This document shows, piece by piece, positions 35,450 through 48,427 of a stretch of 64,000 nt of DNA (positions within the stretch are counted from its first letter, which is position 1; each line of letters begins with the position of its first letter). A program made the translations under genes and the position numbers. The notes beneath the pieces are model-generated. The model did not search any database, was not told where the DNA came from, and saw only the letters and a list, made by a program, of their open reading frames with translations. Source of the DNA: Ceratotherium simum simum (lineage: Eukaryota; Chordata; Mammalia; Perissodactyla; Rhinocerotidae); contig NW_004454197.1 of assembly GCF_000283155.1 (NCBI RefSeq), forward strand, positions 19,959,335 to 20,023,334, in the 5' to 3' direction.

Positions 35450-36480
35450 AATTACCATTTTCACTTGAAAACATACCTAATATTTAGTTTTGTACTAGCA
35501 CACACAGATCTACATTTTTGTTTGACAACTGCATAATATACCATTGTATAGATAAATTGTAATTTATTTACTGAATATCTTATTGATGAACCACTTTTCT
35601 AACATTCTGTTATTAAAGTTTTCAACATGGAGAAAAATAGAAATCGTACAATCAACTGACTGAGCTTCTTCGCTTGATCAATCTTTAGCCAGGCCCCTGG
35701 GCTTTTCCCTGGGCCCATCCGTGCCCTTCATGTAAGATCTCATTTTAGCCAGAATCCCCAACCCTCCATATCTGACCATTCTCCATATCTGATCAGGTTT
35801 CTTTTCCTCTACCATCTCCCACGTGGTGTCTGCTCACTAGGGCCCATCTTCAGCAAGAATCCTGTTAGATCAGCTTAGCCAGAATCCTTCACACCCTTGA
35901 TGTTTCTTCCTGGTAATTATCAAGCCACTGATCCCCATCCTGCTCCTTGGCTATAAATTCTCACCTGCCCATGCTGTATTTGAAGTTGAGCCCAGTCTCT
36001 CTCCCACCCTGTAAATCCCACTGCAGCAGTCCCTATACCCATCACAATGGTCCTGAATAAAGTCTGCCTTACCATCTTTAACAAGTGTCGCTGAATATTT
36101 TTTCTTTAACAACACCCTTACCCTTATCACCTAGATATAACAATATTAACACTTTGTCACATTTCTGTTCTTCTTAAGCTCCTCAGTATGCATCTCCTAA
36201 GAATAAGGATACTTCTGCATCATTACCACAATATATTGGACATTTTTGTTGTGTATATTATTTTGCTAAAACAAATAATGCTTTAAAGAACGTCTGTGTA
36301 TATTTTGGCTAACTTTTACCTATATATCCACAAGACATATTCTAAGCAATGAGGTTGCTGGTTCAAAGTGTAGGTGCATTTAAAATTTTGATAGTAACTG
36401 GCAGATTGTTCTCCAGAAAAGTTACACCAATTTGCACTCCCAACAAACAGTGCCTGGAAACTCCTTTGAAGGAGAGAGCT
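35450..36480 (-). mobile_element. Old L1M-type 3' region, antisense, split by a solo LTR
   Basis: ATAATATACCATTGTATAGA lies before the LTR. AGGTTGCTGGTTCAAAGTG and GCAGATTGTTCTCCAGAAAA lie after it. Together they correspond to the antisense of an ancient L1 3' UTR. Strongly diverged. Confidence 0.6.
35628..36109 (+). mobile_element. Solo LTR
   Basis: It starts TGGAGAAAAATAG and contains a TATA-like CTATAAATT at 35951 and AATAAA at 36056-36061, about 105 bp apart. The U5-like end AACAAGTGTCGCTG...TCTTTAA is flanked by CAACA on both sides (35623-35627 and 36110-36114), a plausible 5-bp target duplication of an ERVL-class LTR. Family not named. Confidence 0.65.
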
Positions 36481-37489
36481 TTTGATGCTTCTCTTTGGGT
36501 GACTCGTCTGGTTGATCTTGGCATCCTGTGATATACAGAATGTGTCAATTAGCACTTAAAGTCATCATCTGTATGAAGGCACCCAGGGCTTCTTAAATCC
36601 AGGGATGCTTTTCAGCACCTCAAGTTTCCTCTAAAAGGAGGCAAACACCAAAAAGACATAAATTCAAAAATATCAAGTCTGATTATCTGACTATACCTAA
36701 GTCATAAAAGGACCAGATAAACTGTTACTAGATAAAAGAGAATTGAGTCTCCCAGGAGCACTATCAAAAGGGAAATAAAAGGAAAGAGGACCCAAACTCT
36801 GGTGAGTTTGCCGAGCTGCGCATCCTAGTGCATTTTTAACCCCTTTTGCATTCTCCTTATCACAGAGAACCAGATTAAATGTTTCCCAAAGATGAGAAAA
36901 AATTATGAGGGCCATGAAAATATTATTTTAGATAAAAGCAATGATTGGTAAAGCTCATTCCACTTAATTCATATAAAATTAATTGATTCTCTGTTACATT
37001 AAACAAATTGTTTTAGACACTGCTGAGCATGAAGACAGAAGTGAATCAGACCATTTGATGAGGTAGTTAAGTCATTTAAGTTTTGCCAGAAGCTTGACAG
37101 AAGGAATCAGTGGAGCAGGGAGACCTTCTGAATATGACCAGCTATGCAATGAATAATTAATTGCAGCAAGATCTTTGTTTTATTTTCTAATTTATGAAAT
37201 GTTTTCACCATCATTGAACACAATGCTCTCATACAAGTTCATAATAACATTAGCAACTAACATGTGTAAAGAGTTGACAAAATTGCCAGAAGCTTTTCAT
37301 ATTTGTTTTAATTTGATCCTTGGGTTTTGCAGATAAGCAAAGACTCAGAAAAAAATATTTAAATAGACTAATTTCACATGGCTAGGAATTTTCAAACCTG
37401 AAATTAAACCCAGAATATGTCTTTTTTCTGATTTAAATATTAATAAAAGTTTATAGTAGAAGATACGGAAAGTCACAAAAACTTAAATA
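36481..37489. other. Unassigned DNA
   Basis: No gene or clear repeat recognised. Confidence 0.4.
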
Positions 37490-38760
37490 GCTAATCTTAT
37501 ATTTGAGATAGTGAATATTAATATTTTGATATACACATACATGCAAATATCTGTAATTGTTTGCCTTGTTTCAAAATAATGTTTATTTTTAAAAATTTGT
37601 AGAAATAAAGCAGACCAGAAAAATAAAACTTCCAAGAATGCCACTACCCAGAAATAATCAGTATTTACACGTTGGCATATAGCTTTCCAGAATTGTATGT
37701 GTATTCGTATGCATGAATAGCAGAGTGAATAAATATTTACTATTGCATACTTAGGAGTATGTTGAGAGTGGTTTTCCATACCAATAAACATTTCCTGTTT
37801 ACATTTGCTATAACAGTGCTTTTATCATTATTAAAATAACAAAGGACTTAGGAATTCAAGCAGTTTAAAGAATCTCTCACATCCCATCTCCATCAATAAC
37901 TCCCATCAACAATTATATGTTCTCGCATATAACACATCCTTTCTTTTTCATATAAATGCAAACTTAGGGTATACCCTGTTGTGCATTTCTCTTTATTCAC
38001 TTAATAATGTATTATTGAAATCTTCTATCTCACTACACACAGAATATGCCATTGGATGGATATATCATAGTTAATTTAACTGGCATTCTACTGATAAAAA
38101 TTAATGTTTCAGTGGTTGTTTTTTGGCATTACAGATAGTGTTGCAATAAATACAACTAGTAGTAGCAGTTATAGTAGTATTGTTAATGTTATTACATTAT
38201 TATTGTTACTATGTACCAGGCACTGTTAAGTAATTTACATATAATGACTCATTTAATCCACACACCAACTTTATGAAGTAGTTACTATTATTACCTTACT
38301 TTTACAAGTGAGGAAAATGAGGCACATAAAAGTTAAATAAATTGTCCAAATTACACAGGCGGTCAATACATATATATTTCCACATATGTATTAATAAATA
38401 CATAGGATAATTTATAAGATATCTGAATCAAAGAGAATATGCATCTTAAGTTTTGACTGATATGGTCAAATTGCCCTTTAAATGAAGCTATATCAATTAT
38501 ACACTCCCTTTAACAGTATATAAAATTTCCAGAATCTTTCCATTCACCAGTGGTGGGCATTGTGAAACTTTGTTAATTTGTGCAAATTTAATAGGTGGAC
38601 AAATTGAAGTGCTGTTCTTGTTCAGATTACTTTAATTATGAATAAATGTAGGCAACTTTCTGTATAATTATTAGATATTTATAATTCTTTTCCTATAAGC
38701 TATCTGTACTATAGATGTTCTTTGCTATTGGGTTTTCAATTTCCTAAAAGGTCTAAAAAA
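37490..38760 (-). mobile_element. Old L1 3' region, antisense, interrupted by a MIR
   Basis: Degenerate phrases match the antisense of an L1M 3' region: ATAATCAGTATTTACACGTT, ACAGAATATGCCATTGGATG, TGGTCAAATTGCCCTTTAAA and GTTAATTTGTGCAAATTTAA. The middle is occupied by a MIR at about 38190-38370. Confidence 0.65.
38190..38370 (+). mobile_element. MIR SINE
   Basis: ACTATGTACCAGGCACTGTT, TACAAGTGAGGAAAATGAGG and AATTACACAGGCGGTC follow the MIR consensus order. Confidence 0.85.
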
Positions 38761-39838
38761 ATAATCCTCTGACTATCATATATATTGCATTTATTTTTCC
38801 CAGCCTTGTAGCTGCATTTTTGAGATAGGAAATCTAATTTTTAGGTAGGCGCCATAGCCTCCATTTGGTTTTTCTTACTTCCTTTCCTTATGTCTGTTTT
38901 CATGTCCACCAATCTTCATCTCTCTCTCTCTGTGACTCTTTCTCTGTCCTTCCCCCTGCCTCCTTCCTTCCTTTCTTCATTTATTCTCTTTCTATTTTGA
39001 TCTCTGAAACAAATAGTTGAGTTAATCACACTCCCTAGAATAAGGCACACTAATATCAAGTTTCCCTGTTAGGCCCCTGATTGTTGACTTTTATTATATT
39101 CTCCCTCATCCCCATCCCCACTACCCTTCCTTTTCCTGTAGGATTGTGCTCAAAGATGCTTGATGTATGTCCTTAGTAAAGCCTCACTTGGAAGGACATT
39201 TGGTCGTTTATACTTATCTATCTATCTAATTGTAATCTCTTTTTAAAAATATATACTCTCATATATCATGCTTTTTGTTATTTTAAATATTTTATGTAAA
39301 TAACATTGTGTTATAGATCTTTTTCTGTTTATTAATAGTTTCGCACAACACTGAGTTTTAAAATCTGTCATATGGGCTTCTGCCCATACTTCACATTGAA
39401 TTATCCATCACTCTGGATGTGGTCACCTTCGTTACCCATCTTAAGCTATATCATGGTAAACATTCTGCCCTTGCCTGACTACTGACCTGAGTGAGTGGGA
39501 CCCTGGCTCATGTGGAATACTCACACTTAACTTCTCGGAGTGTTGCCAGATTGTCCTCTGGAAACAAGGCATCATTTTACACTTTCCATACCAGTAACAT
39601 TTTCTTTTCTCCACATCTTGGCCTATACCAGGAATTACCTAACATCACAATCTTTGCCGACCTTGGGTATAAAATAAGATCTACTTCTTTTGAATTCCAT
39701 TCCTCTGTTTACAAGGAACATTGAGCACCTCTTCAATTTTTGTTAGCTGTTCAAATTTCCCTTCTTTTCAGTGCCTAATATTCATATCAGCTGGCAGTTG
39801 ATGGTGAAAAGACCAGTCACTTAAGTTGAATAGTTTCT
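38761..39838. other. Mostly unassigned, with L1-like antisense traces at 39500-39640
   Basis: A TC-rich patch at 38910-39000 and an L1-like GTTGCCAGATTGTCCTCTGG at 39541. No gene seen. Confidence 0.4.
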
Positions 39839-39851
39839 AAAACCCTATCTC

Positions 39852-40049
39852 CAGGGCCAGCCCAGTGGCATAGTAGTTAAGTTCACATGCTCAGCTTTGG
39901 CAGCCGAGGGTTCGCCGGTTCGGATCCTGGGCACAGACCTACTCACCACTCATCAAGCCATGCTGAGGCGGTGTCCCACATAGAAGAACTAGAAGGACCT
40001 ACAACTAGGATATACAACTATGTGCTGGGGCTTTGGGGAGATAAAAAAC
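39852..40049 (+). mobile_element. ERE SINE, class II, diverged
   Basis: Head GGGCCAGCCCAGTGGCATAG, box B GGTTCGGATCC, then GAAGAACTAGAAGGACC and TGGGGCTTTGGGG. Perfect 12-bp duplication AAACCCTATCTC at 39840-39851 and 40050-40061. The box A region has lost the consensus GCGGTT (now TAGTAGTTAAG). Confidence 0.95.
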
Positions 40050-40061
40050 AAACCCTATCTC

Positions 40062-42141
40062 AGAGTAAGCTATTTAATCCAAGCTACAGTTTTTCAACTA
40101 TATTACTAACTGATTGTCTGTCTTACTAGGTAGGGATGACTTCCCAGAGAGGTCTGACACCCAGAGAGATGCACTAGTCTAGATTGTTGACACTGCTTTG
40201 CATTCTAATTGCTCAGACATTACTTCTGATTGGGCAAAGTCTATGCCAAGCAAACAACTAATTATTTTTAATATTATCCTTGTTTATAGTACCTAAAATT
40301 AAACAAAACTCTTCTAATTCCTTCCTTCTATCCCTGATAAAAACACTTTAATAGTAGTACAGTGAAATTACCTAAAATGAACATTTGCAACTTTCCCTAG
40401 AATCTTGGTGCTCAGCAAGACAGAGAAATGGGATTCATGAGGATATAGATTTGAAAGCAACAAAATAATTGCTCCTAAAATCAGTAAGTGGCAAAATGGT
40501 CCACACATTGGGAATTTAATATGAAAATTCAAGTAAAGGTTTCTTTGATCCAGTAATTATACTTTTAATTTGCTACACGAAACAATTCAGAAGAAGAAAA
40601 CTATGCCTTACCTGAAGTTATTCACTGTAGTCATATCCATTTGGGGGGAGGGGAAGTTACATTTAAAAAGGAAAATGTTAATTTGATAAAAGTTAAAACT
40701 ACATGCATCTAGGTAAAGCCTGAATATGAAATTATTTATTTTATTTTAATTTTTAATTTTATTTTACTATTTTTGTTATTTTAATAGTAAAGTTTCCAAA
40801 AATTTAATCAATAAGGAGACACATTTACTTCTTAAGATCTCACAAATGAAAAATGTTTTAATACCATTAAACAATTCTTTAGTGATAAATAGATGGAGTG
40901 GCTTGAACAAGGAGAGGTGAAAGATGAGGCAGAGTGGTGGAGATCAGAGCCTCTAACCACATCTGCAAATTCAGATTTTAAAAGAGCAATTTTGGGTTTA
41001 TATATTACATAGGTCTTCAAGAGCAACTGATCTAAAATGATATGTGTGCTAAGCATTGGCTATAAGAATCAGCGCAGTGTCAAGAAATGCTATCAGCATC
41101 CGTAATTGTAAGACTCAAATTAAAATATTGACCCAACTTTGCTCCCTCAGCATCTGAACAACGACTTGCTTCTTAAGACCTATTTTCTCTCAGATTGCTG
41201 AACTGTGATAAAAGGGAAGCTTTTCAGTGGAGGAGGTGAAGATTTCTCTTTTGGTATGTGTGACTCCAATTTATCTCTTTTGAATGAATTCTCAGTCTGT
41301 GTGAGCATATATCCCTACTCTTATCCACATCCAAGCGATGAAAGATGATGGATCAACTGTATTCAGGCTCCATTATTGGAATAGTGTGCTTATCTAGTCC
41401 ATTTAAATAGGAACCCCTGAATGTTGACTGAAAATGCTCATGGGCTCATATTTTTCAACTATGTTTTCTCCTTAATGAGGATTATGTAACTGCCACACTA
41501 TGCAAATGTTATCTCCATAGATAGATGGAAAATTTATCTATACGCTGACTACTCCTAAATCCTAATCCCCAAGTTTAAACCTCTGTCTCTGGAGTTCAAC
41601 TCACAAAAATCAAGTACCAATTGGCATTTTTATTGGGTGTCTTAAGGCACTTCAAACTAACTTCATTCTGTACTGAACACATCACTTTCCCATGTAAACC
41701 TACTATCCTTCAAAACTTGTATCATCCCACTGAATGAGACTACTATCTACCAGCTTCCCAGGCCAAGGTCATCCTTGTTTTTCCTTCTCCTTCTCCTTCC
41801 ACAATCTAACACTTACCAAACCCTATGGATTATGTCACTTATGTATCAGTTAAATCCATCCATTTCTCAACACTCCTTATCATGGGACTTACCATACTTT
41901 GTTATAATTGAATTTTTATACGTGAGTCCAATTGTGCCCCTTAACAGTAAGCTCTTCATTTTCCCAGCATATAGCTCAGAGTCTGGAGTATATTAAGCAT
42001 TACATAAACATTTTTTAATTGCTGAAACTTTTAAATGAGAAAACTCAAACATAAACATGCATGGAAGGTAAAGTTCTATTAAAAGGCAGAAAGTTTTCAA
42101 AGAACGGAAATAGAGATGAACATAAAGACCGTCCATTTATT
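40062..42141. other. Unassigned DNA, possible L2 tail at 41930-42010
   Basis: AT-rich run at 40730-40810 (TTTTATTTTAA variants). At 41930-42010, TAACAGTAAGCTCTTCAT and a following TAAGCATTACATAAAC resemble a decayed L2 3' end. No gene seen. Confidence 0.4.
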
Positions 42142-42156
42142 TCATTTTCATATTTA

Positions 42157-42379
42157 TTTATTTTTTTATTTTTTTAAAGATCTTATTTATTCATTTTTTT
42201 CCCCCCAAAGCCCCAGTAGATAGTTGTACGTCATAGGTCCGCATCCTTCTAGTTGCTGTACGTGGGACTCGGCCTCGGGTTGGACGGAGAAGTGGTGCCT
42301 CGGGGCGCGCCCGGGATCCGAACCCAGGCCGCCAGCATCAGAGCGCGCGCACTTAACCGCTAAGCCACGGAGCCGGCCC
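42157..42379 (-). mobile_element. ERE SINE, class II, antisense, perfect target duplication
   Basis: On the minus strand: head GGGCCGGCTCCGTGGCTTAG, box B GGTTCGGATCC, TGGGGCTTTGGGG and an A-rich tail. A perfect 15-bp duplication TCATTTTCATATTTA at 42142-42156 and 42380-42394. A young-looking copy. Confidence 0.97.
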
Positions 42380-42394
42380 TCATTTTCATATTTA

Positions 42395-42712
42395 AATGAA
42401 ATGTGTTTTTAGCTCTTTCTTTGTGCTGGAGATTGTGCCATGTATACCTGTAAAATACTTGTTTCATTCTAACAACCTTGTAGGTTCTTTACACATAAAG
42501 TACTAAAGATTGAAAAAGATTACATAGTTTATAAATAACAAGTATGTCCAATATTATCATATTTGTTTTTCACTAAATCCTTGGGAAATAAACAGGGATT
42601 TTTAAAATATTATCATTTTTTATAAGGAATGAAGACTTAAAGGAGATGAAACTCAAATCCAAGTTTTCTTGACTTTCATTCAAAGTTATCTACACTATAT
42701 TAAGAATTGTAT
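42395..42712. other. Unassigned AT-rich spacer
   Basis: Nothing recognised. Ends at the proposed target duplication of the large L1. Confidence 0.4.
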
Positions 42713-42726
42713 AAAAACGATTGCCA

Positions 42727-44256
42727 TTTATTATAGGTTTCTGGTTTGTGATTACCATGAGGTTCACATATAATAACCTCCATATATAGCAATCTATATT
42801 AAGTTGTTGGTCTCTTCAGTTTGATCTCTTGCTAACAGCTGTACTCTTTTGCTTCCCTCCTCCCACATTTTATGTTTTCGATATCATACTGATACTGGCT
42901 CAACACAAAGGTGATATAAGGGAAGCCGTACTGTAGAAAAGAAACCCTATTGTAACTCTGAATGATCTCTGACTAATTAACCCAGACATGCTCTGTAGAT
43001 TTTACGGCCCCTCCCAGCTGCTATAAGTTGATAACTTTATTCTTTTGAGTTCCTCAGGAATATGATGACCCCTGGGCAGAGAGTCTATACTGACAGCCAT
43101 CATCAATGACAATTGAAAGATCAGGATGTAGGGTGTTGCTCTGGTCTCTGATGCATATCCCGTAAAACAAAAGACTGCCAAGAACTAAGACCAGATGTCT
43201 GCTCCACTCGCAGACCAGGTGGATGCCCCACCAGGAGACCAGCCCCCTATATGACTGGCCTGTAGTCTTTGTTCTGTAAGATGGTTTTTTCAGACATGAG
43301 TCAGCCATCTTCCCTCTTGCAAGCAAGCTGTAACAAAGGCCTTTCTCTCCTACCTCCTTGCCTCTTGACTACTGGCATGTCTTGCAGCGGGCAGATGACC
43401 CCCTTTTGGGTGGTAACAAAATCTAACCTCATTTTTTGGTGCTTGTGTAACCATTACCCTCTTATCAGGGAAATAGACAATTTTGGTACTTTTGTCTTTT
43501 GACTTTCCTATTAGCTTCATAGGTGGTTGATCTGTTACCTTTATTGTATATTTGCCTTTACCAGTGATTTTATTGTTTTTTATTTTTAATAATTATCATA
43601 TTCCTATTTGTGGTCTTCTCTCTTCCACTTAAATAAGTCCCTTTAGCATTTCTTGTAAAGCTGGTTTCTTGGTGATAAACTCCTTTAGTTTTTGCTTGTC
43701 TGGGAAACACTTTCTCTCTCCTTCCATTCTGAATGAACTTTGCAGAGTTGGGTATTCTTGGCTATAGGTTTTTTCCTTTCAGCACTTTAAATATATCATG
43801 CCACTCCCTTCTATCCTGTAAAGTTTCTGCTGAGAAGTCAGCTGACAGCCTTATGGGGTTTCCTTTGTATGTAACTTGCTGCCTTTCTCTTGCAGCTTTT
43901 AAGATTCTCTCTTTATCTTTAGTTCTTGACATTTTAATTATAATGTGTGTTGGTGTGGGCCTCTTTGGGTTTAACTTGTTTGGTGCTCTCTGTGCTTCCT
44001 GTACATGGCTATCTGTTTCCTTCCTTAGGTTAGGAAAGTTTTCAGCTATTATTTCTTCAAATAGATTCTCTGCACCTTTGTCTCTATCTTCTCCTTCTGG
44101 GACACCTATAACATGGATGTTGGTGCACTTGATGTTGTCCCAGAGGTCCCTAGACTGTCCTTGTTCTTTTCTCTTTTATCTGTTCAGCTTGGGTGATTTC
44201 CTCTAGTCTTTTGCCCAGCTCGCTGATCCGTTCTTTTGTATCATCTACTCTACTAT
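42727..44256 (-). mobile_element. Inverted 5' segment of LINE-1 (ORF1 and inter-ORF region)
   Basis: Read on the minus strand from 44256, this gives L1 ORF1 (RRM-like and C-terminal domains) with landmarks complementary to CTTGATGTTGTCCCAGAGGT, ATAATGTGTGTTGGTGTGGG and CTTATGGGGTTTCCTTTGTA. It then continues into the sequence between ORF1 and ORF2 and stops near 42727. The neighbouring plus-strand L1 begins at about the same consensus position, so the two are probably one element whose 5' part was inverted during insertion. ORF1 is not open. Confidence 0.85.
42932..43418 (+). mobile_element. Solo LTR, ERV1-like, inside the inverted L1 segment
   Basis: The interval interrupts the L1 order. 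It starts TGTAGAAAAGAAACCC and ends GGTGGTAACA. The phrase TAACAAAGGCCTTTCTCTCC, where ERV1 LTRs carry an AATAAA-like signal before R/U5, suggests the plus orientation. No matching target duplication was seen, so either boundary may be off by some bases. Confidence 0.6.
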
Positions 44257-47200
44257 AGGAACCAAAAACATAATACTAACGAAAGCTAGCGAATCACAAG
44301 GGAAGTGAGCAAGAGAAGAAGAAAAGAACAGAGAAGAACTACTAAAACACCCAGATAAAAGTAACAAAATGGCAATAACTACATTCTTATCAATACTTTA
44401 AATGTCAATGGACTAAATGCTCCAATCAAAAGGCATAGCGTGGTCGATTGGATAAAAAATCAAGACCCATATATTTGCTGCATACAAGAGACACACTTCA
44501 GACTTAAAGTCGTTCACAAACTGAAAGTGAGAGGATGGAGAAAGATACTCCATGCAAATGGAAATGAAAGGAAAGCTGGGGTAGCAATACTCGTATCAGA
44601 CAAAATAGACTTTAAAACAAAAACTGTAACAAGAGACAAAGAAAGGCACTACATAATGATCAAGGGAACAATCCAACAAGAGGATATAACACTTGTAAAT
44701 ATCTATGCATCCAACATAGGAGCACCTAAATATATAAAGCAATTATTAACAGACATAAAAGGAGAAATAGACAGCAACACAATAGTAGTAAAGGACTTTA
44801 ACACTCCACTTACAACAATGGATAGATCATCCAAACAGATGAATTGGCCTTAAACGACACATTAGACCAGATGGACTTGGTAGATATATACAGAACTTTC
44901 CACACAAAAAATGCAGAATACACATTCTTTTCAAATGCACACAGAACATTCTCCAGGATAGATCACATATTAGGCCACAAAATAAGTCTCAATAAATTTA
45001 AGAAGATTGAAATAATACCAAGCAACTTTTCTGACCACAACGGTATGAAACTAGAAATCAACTACAGGAAGAAAATTGGGAGAGCCACAAATATGTGGAG
45101 ATTAAATAAAACGCTACTGAACAATGATTGAATCAATGAAGAAATCAAAGGAGAAATAAAAAAATACATGGAGACAAATGAAACTGAAAATATGACAGGC
45201 CAGAATTCCTGGGATACCTCAAAAGCAGTTCTAAGAGGGAAGTTTATAACAATACAGGCCTACCTCAACAAACAAGAAAAATCTCAAATTAACAATCTAA
45301 CAGTGCACCTAAAGGAACAGGAAAAAGAAGAACAAACAAAGCCCCAAATCAGTAGAAGGAAGGAAATAATAAAAATCAGAGCAGAAATAAATGAAATAGA
45401 GCCTTAAAAACAATAGGAAAAAATCAACTAAAGTAAGAGCTGGTTTTTTGAAAAGATAAACAAAATTGACAAGCCTTTAGCTAGACTCACCAAAAAGGAA
45501 AAAAGAGAAGGCTCACATAAGTATAATCAGAATTGAAAAAGGAGAAATTACAGCGGATATCTCAGAAATACAAAAGATTATAAGAGAATACTACGAAAAG
45601 CCATATGCCAACAAATTGGATAATCTAGAAGAAATGGATAAATTTTTAGAATCATACCACCTTCCAAAACTGAATCAAGAAGAAGTAGAGAATTGAATAG
45701 ACCATTCACCAGTAAGGAAATCAAAACAGTAATCAAAAACTTCCCCAATAATAAAAGTCCAGGACCAGACAGCTTCCCCTGTGAAGTCTACCAAACATTC
45801 AAAGAAGACTTAATACCTAGCCTTCTCAAACTCTTCCAAAAAATTGAAGAGGAGGGGAAGCTTCGTAACTCATTCCACAAAACCAACATCACCCTGATAC
45901 CAAACCCAGACAAAGACAACACAAAAAAAGAAAATTTCAGGCCAATATCATTGATGAACATAGATGCAAAAATCCTCAACAAAATACCAGCAAATTGAAT
46001 ACATCAATACATTAGAAAGATCATACACCATGATCAAGTGGGATTTATTCCAGGGATGCAGGGATGGTTCAACATCCACAAATCAATCAATCTGATACAC
46101 CACATTAACCAAATGAAGAATAAAAACCACATGATCATCTCAATAGATGCAGAGAAAGCATTTGACAAGATGCCACATTCATTTATGATATAAATCCTGA
46201 ATAAAATGGGTATAGAAGGAAAGTACCTCAACATAACAAAGGTCATATATGACAAACCCACAGCTAATATCATCCTCCATGGTGAAAAACTGAAAGCTAT
46301 TACTTCAAGAACGGGAATCAGAAAAGGATGCCAACTTTCACCACTCTTATTTAACATAGTATTGGAAGTCCTAGGCAGAGCAATCAGGCAAGAAAAAGAA
46401 ATAAAAGGGATCCAAATTGGAAAGGAAGAAGTGAAACTGTCACTATTTGCAGATAACATGATTTTATATATAGAAAACCCTAAAGAATCCACTAAAAAAA
46501 CTTTTAGAAATAATGAATGAAAATGGTAAAGTTGCAGGATACAAAATCAACATACAAAAATCAGTTGCATTTCTATACAGTAACAACAAAGCAGCAGAAA
46601 GAGAAATTAAGAATACAATCCCATTTACAATTGCAACAAAAAGAATAAAATACGTGGGAATAAACATAACCAAAGAGATGAAAGACCTGTACACTGAAAA
46701 CTATAAAATATTGTTGAAAGAAATTGAAGAAGACACAAAGAAATGGAAAGATATTCCATGCTCTTGGATTGGAAGAATTAACATAGTGAAAATGTCCATA
46801 CTTCCTAAAGCAATCTACAGATTCAATGCAATCCCTATCAAAGTCCCAACAACATTTTTCACAGAAATAGGACAAAGAATCCTAAAATTTATATGGAACA
46901 ACAAAAGACCCTAAATAGCCAAAGGAATCCTGAGAAAAAAGAACAAAGCTGGAGGTATCCCACTCCCTGATTTCAAAATATGCTACAAAGCTATAGTAAC
47001 CACAACAGCATGGTACTGGCACAAAAACAGACACACAGATCAATGGAACAGAATCGAAAGCCCAGAAATAAACACACACATCTATGGACAGCTAATTTTC
47101 AACAAAGGAGCCACGAACATACAATGGAGAAAGGAAAGTCTCTTCAATAAACTGTGTTGGGAAAACCGGAAAGCCACATGCAAAAGAATGAAAGTAGACC

Positions 47201-48427
47201 ATTACTTTACACCATACACAAAAATTAACTCAAAATGGATTAAATATTTGAATCTAAGACCTGAAACCATGAAACTTCTAGAAGAAAATATAGGAAGCTC
47301 TTCGACTTTTGTCTTAGCAACTTATTATCAAGCACCATGTCTGACTGGGCAAGGGAAACAGAAAAAATAAACAAATGGGACTACATCAAACTAAAAAGCC
47401 TCTGCACAACAAAGGAAACCATCAACAAAACAAAAAGACAACCTAACAATTGGAAGAAGATATTTTCAAACCATACATCTGATAAGGGGTTAATATCCAA
47501 AATATATAAAGAATTTGTATATCTCAAAAACAAAAAAACTAACAAGCTAATTAAAAAATGGGCAAAAGACATGAACAGACATTTCTCCAAAGAAGATACA
47601 CAGATGCCCAACAGGCATGTGAAAAGATGTTCAACATCATTAATTATCAGGGAAACACAAATCAAAACTACAACGAGATATCACTTCACGCCCGTCAGAA
47701 TGGCTATAATTAACAAGACAGGAAATAACAAGTGTTGGAGAGGATATGTAGAAAAGGGAACTCTCATACCCTGCTGGTGGGAGTGCAAACTGGTGCATCC
47801 ACTATGGAAAACAGTATGGAGATTCCTCAAAACATTAAGAATAGAACTACTATACAATCCAGCTATTCCACTGCTGGGTATTTATCCAAAGAACATGAAA
47901 ACATCAATGCGTAAAGATACATGCACCTCTATGTTCATTGCAGCGTTATTCACAATAGCCAAGACTTGGAAGGAACCTAGGTGTCCATCAAGGGACAAAT
48001 GAATAAAGAAGATGTGGCATATATACACAATGGAATACTACTCAGCCATAAAGAAGATGAAATCTGGCCATTTGTGACAACATGGATGGATCTTGAGGGT
48101 ATTATGCTAAGTGAAATAAGTCAGAGGGAGAAGGTCAAATACCATATGATCTCACTCATAAATAGAAGATAGAAACAACAACAACAAATACATAGAGACA
48201 GAGATTGGATTGGTGGTTACCAGAGGGGAATAGGGGAGGGAGGAGGGCAAAAGGCATATTTAGGTACATGTGTGTGGTGACAGATTGTAATTAGTATTTG
48301 GGTGGTGAACATGATGTAATCTATGCAGAAATAGAAGTATAATGATGTACACCCAAAATTAAAAAAAGAAAGTCAATGTAACACCAGGATGATTTTTCTA
48401 CTATTAAACGGCATGTATTATGTAATT
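44257..48427 (+). mobile_element. LINE-1, ORF2 to 3' end (main segment)
   Basis: It contains the end of the inter-ORF region, all of ORF2 in broken form, and most of the 3' UTR. It ends in an A-rich tail at about 48428-48441, with a second poly(A) at 48468-48479. Candidate diverged target repeats are AAAAACGATTGCCA at 42713-42726 and AAAAAAGATTGTCA at 48474-48487. If these are right they bracket both this and the inverted segment as one insertion. Confidence 0.93.
44369..48002 (+). pseudogene. L1 ORF2 (endonuclease and reverse transcriptase), broken
   Basis: The ATG at 44369 is followed after about ten codons by a frame break. The endonuclease domain is read from 44440 (CCIQETHF, with the catalytic Glu) to 45100 (SDHNGMKLE). 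The reverse transcriptase spans about 45690-46900. Its catalytic motif at 46446-46457 reads FADN, so the second Asp of FADD has become Asn. The C-terminal cysteine region at about 47730-47810 reads CWRGYVEKG...CWWECK, with one Cys replaced by Tyr. At least four frame changes and several stops separate the parts. L1 ORF2 nicks target DNA and copies its own RNA there; this copy cannot. The minus-strand frames over it are shadows. Confidence 0.93.

Noticed and set aside
43733..44206. 157-codon plus-strand frame
   Set aside because: It is the antisense of inverted L1 ORF1; the L1 landmarks read on the other strand.
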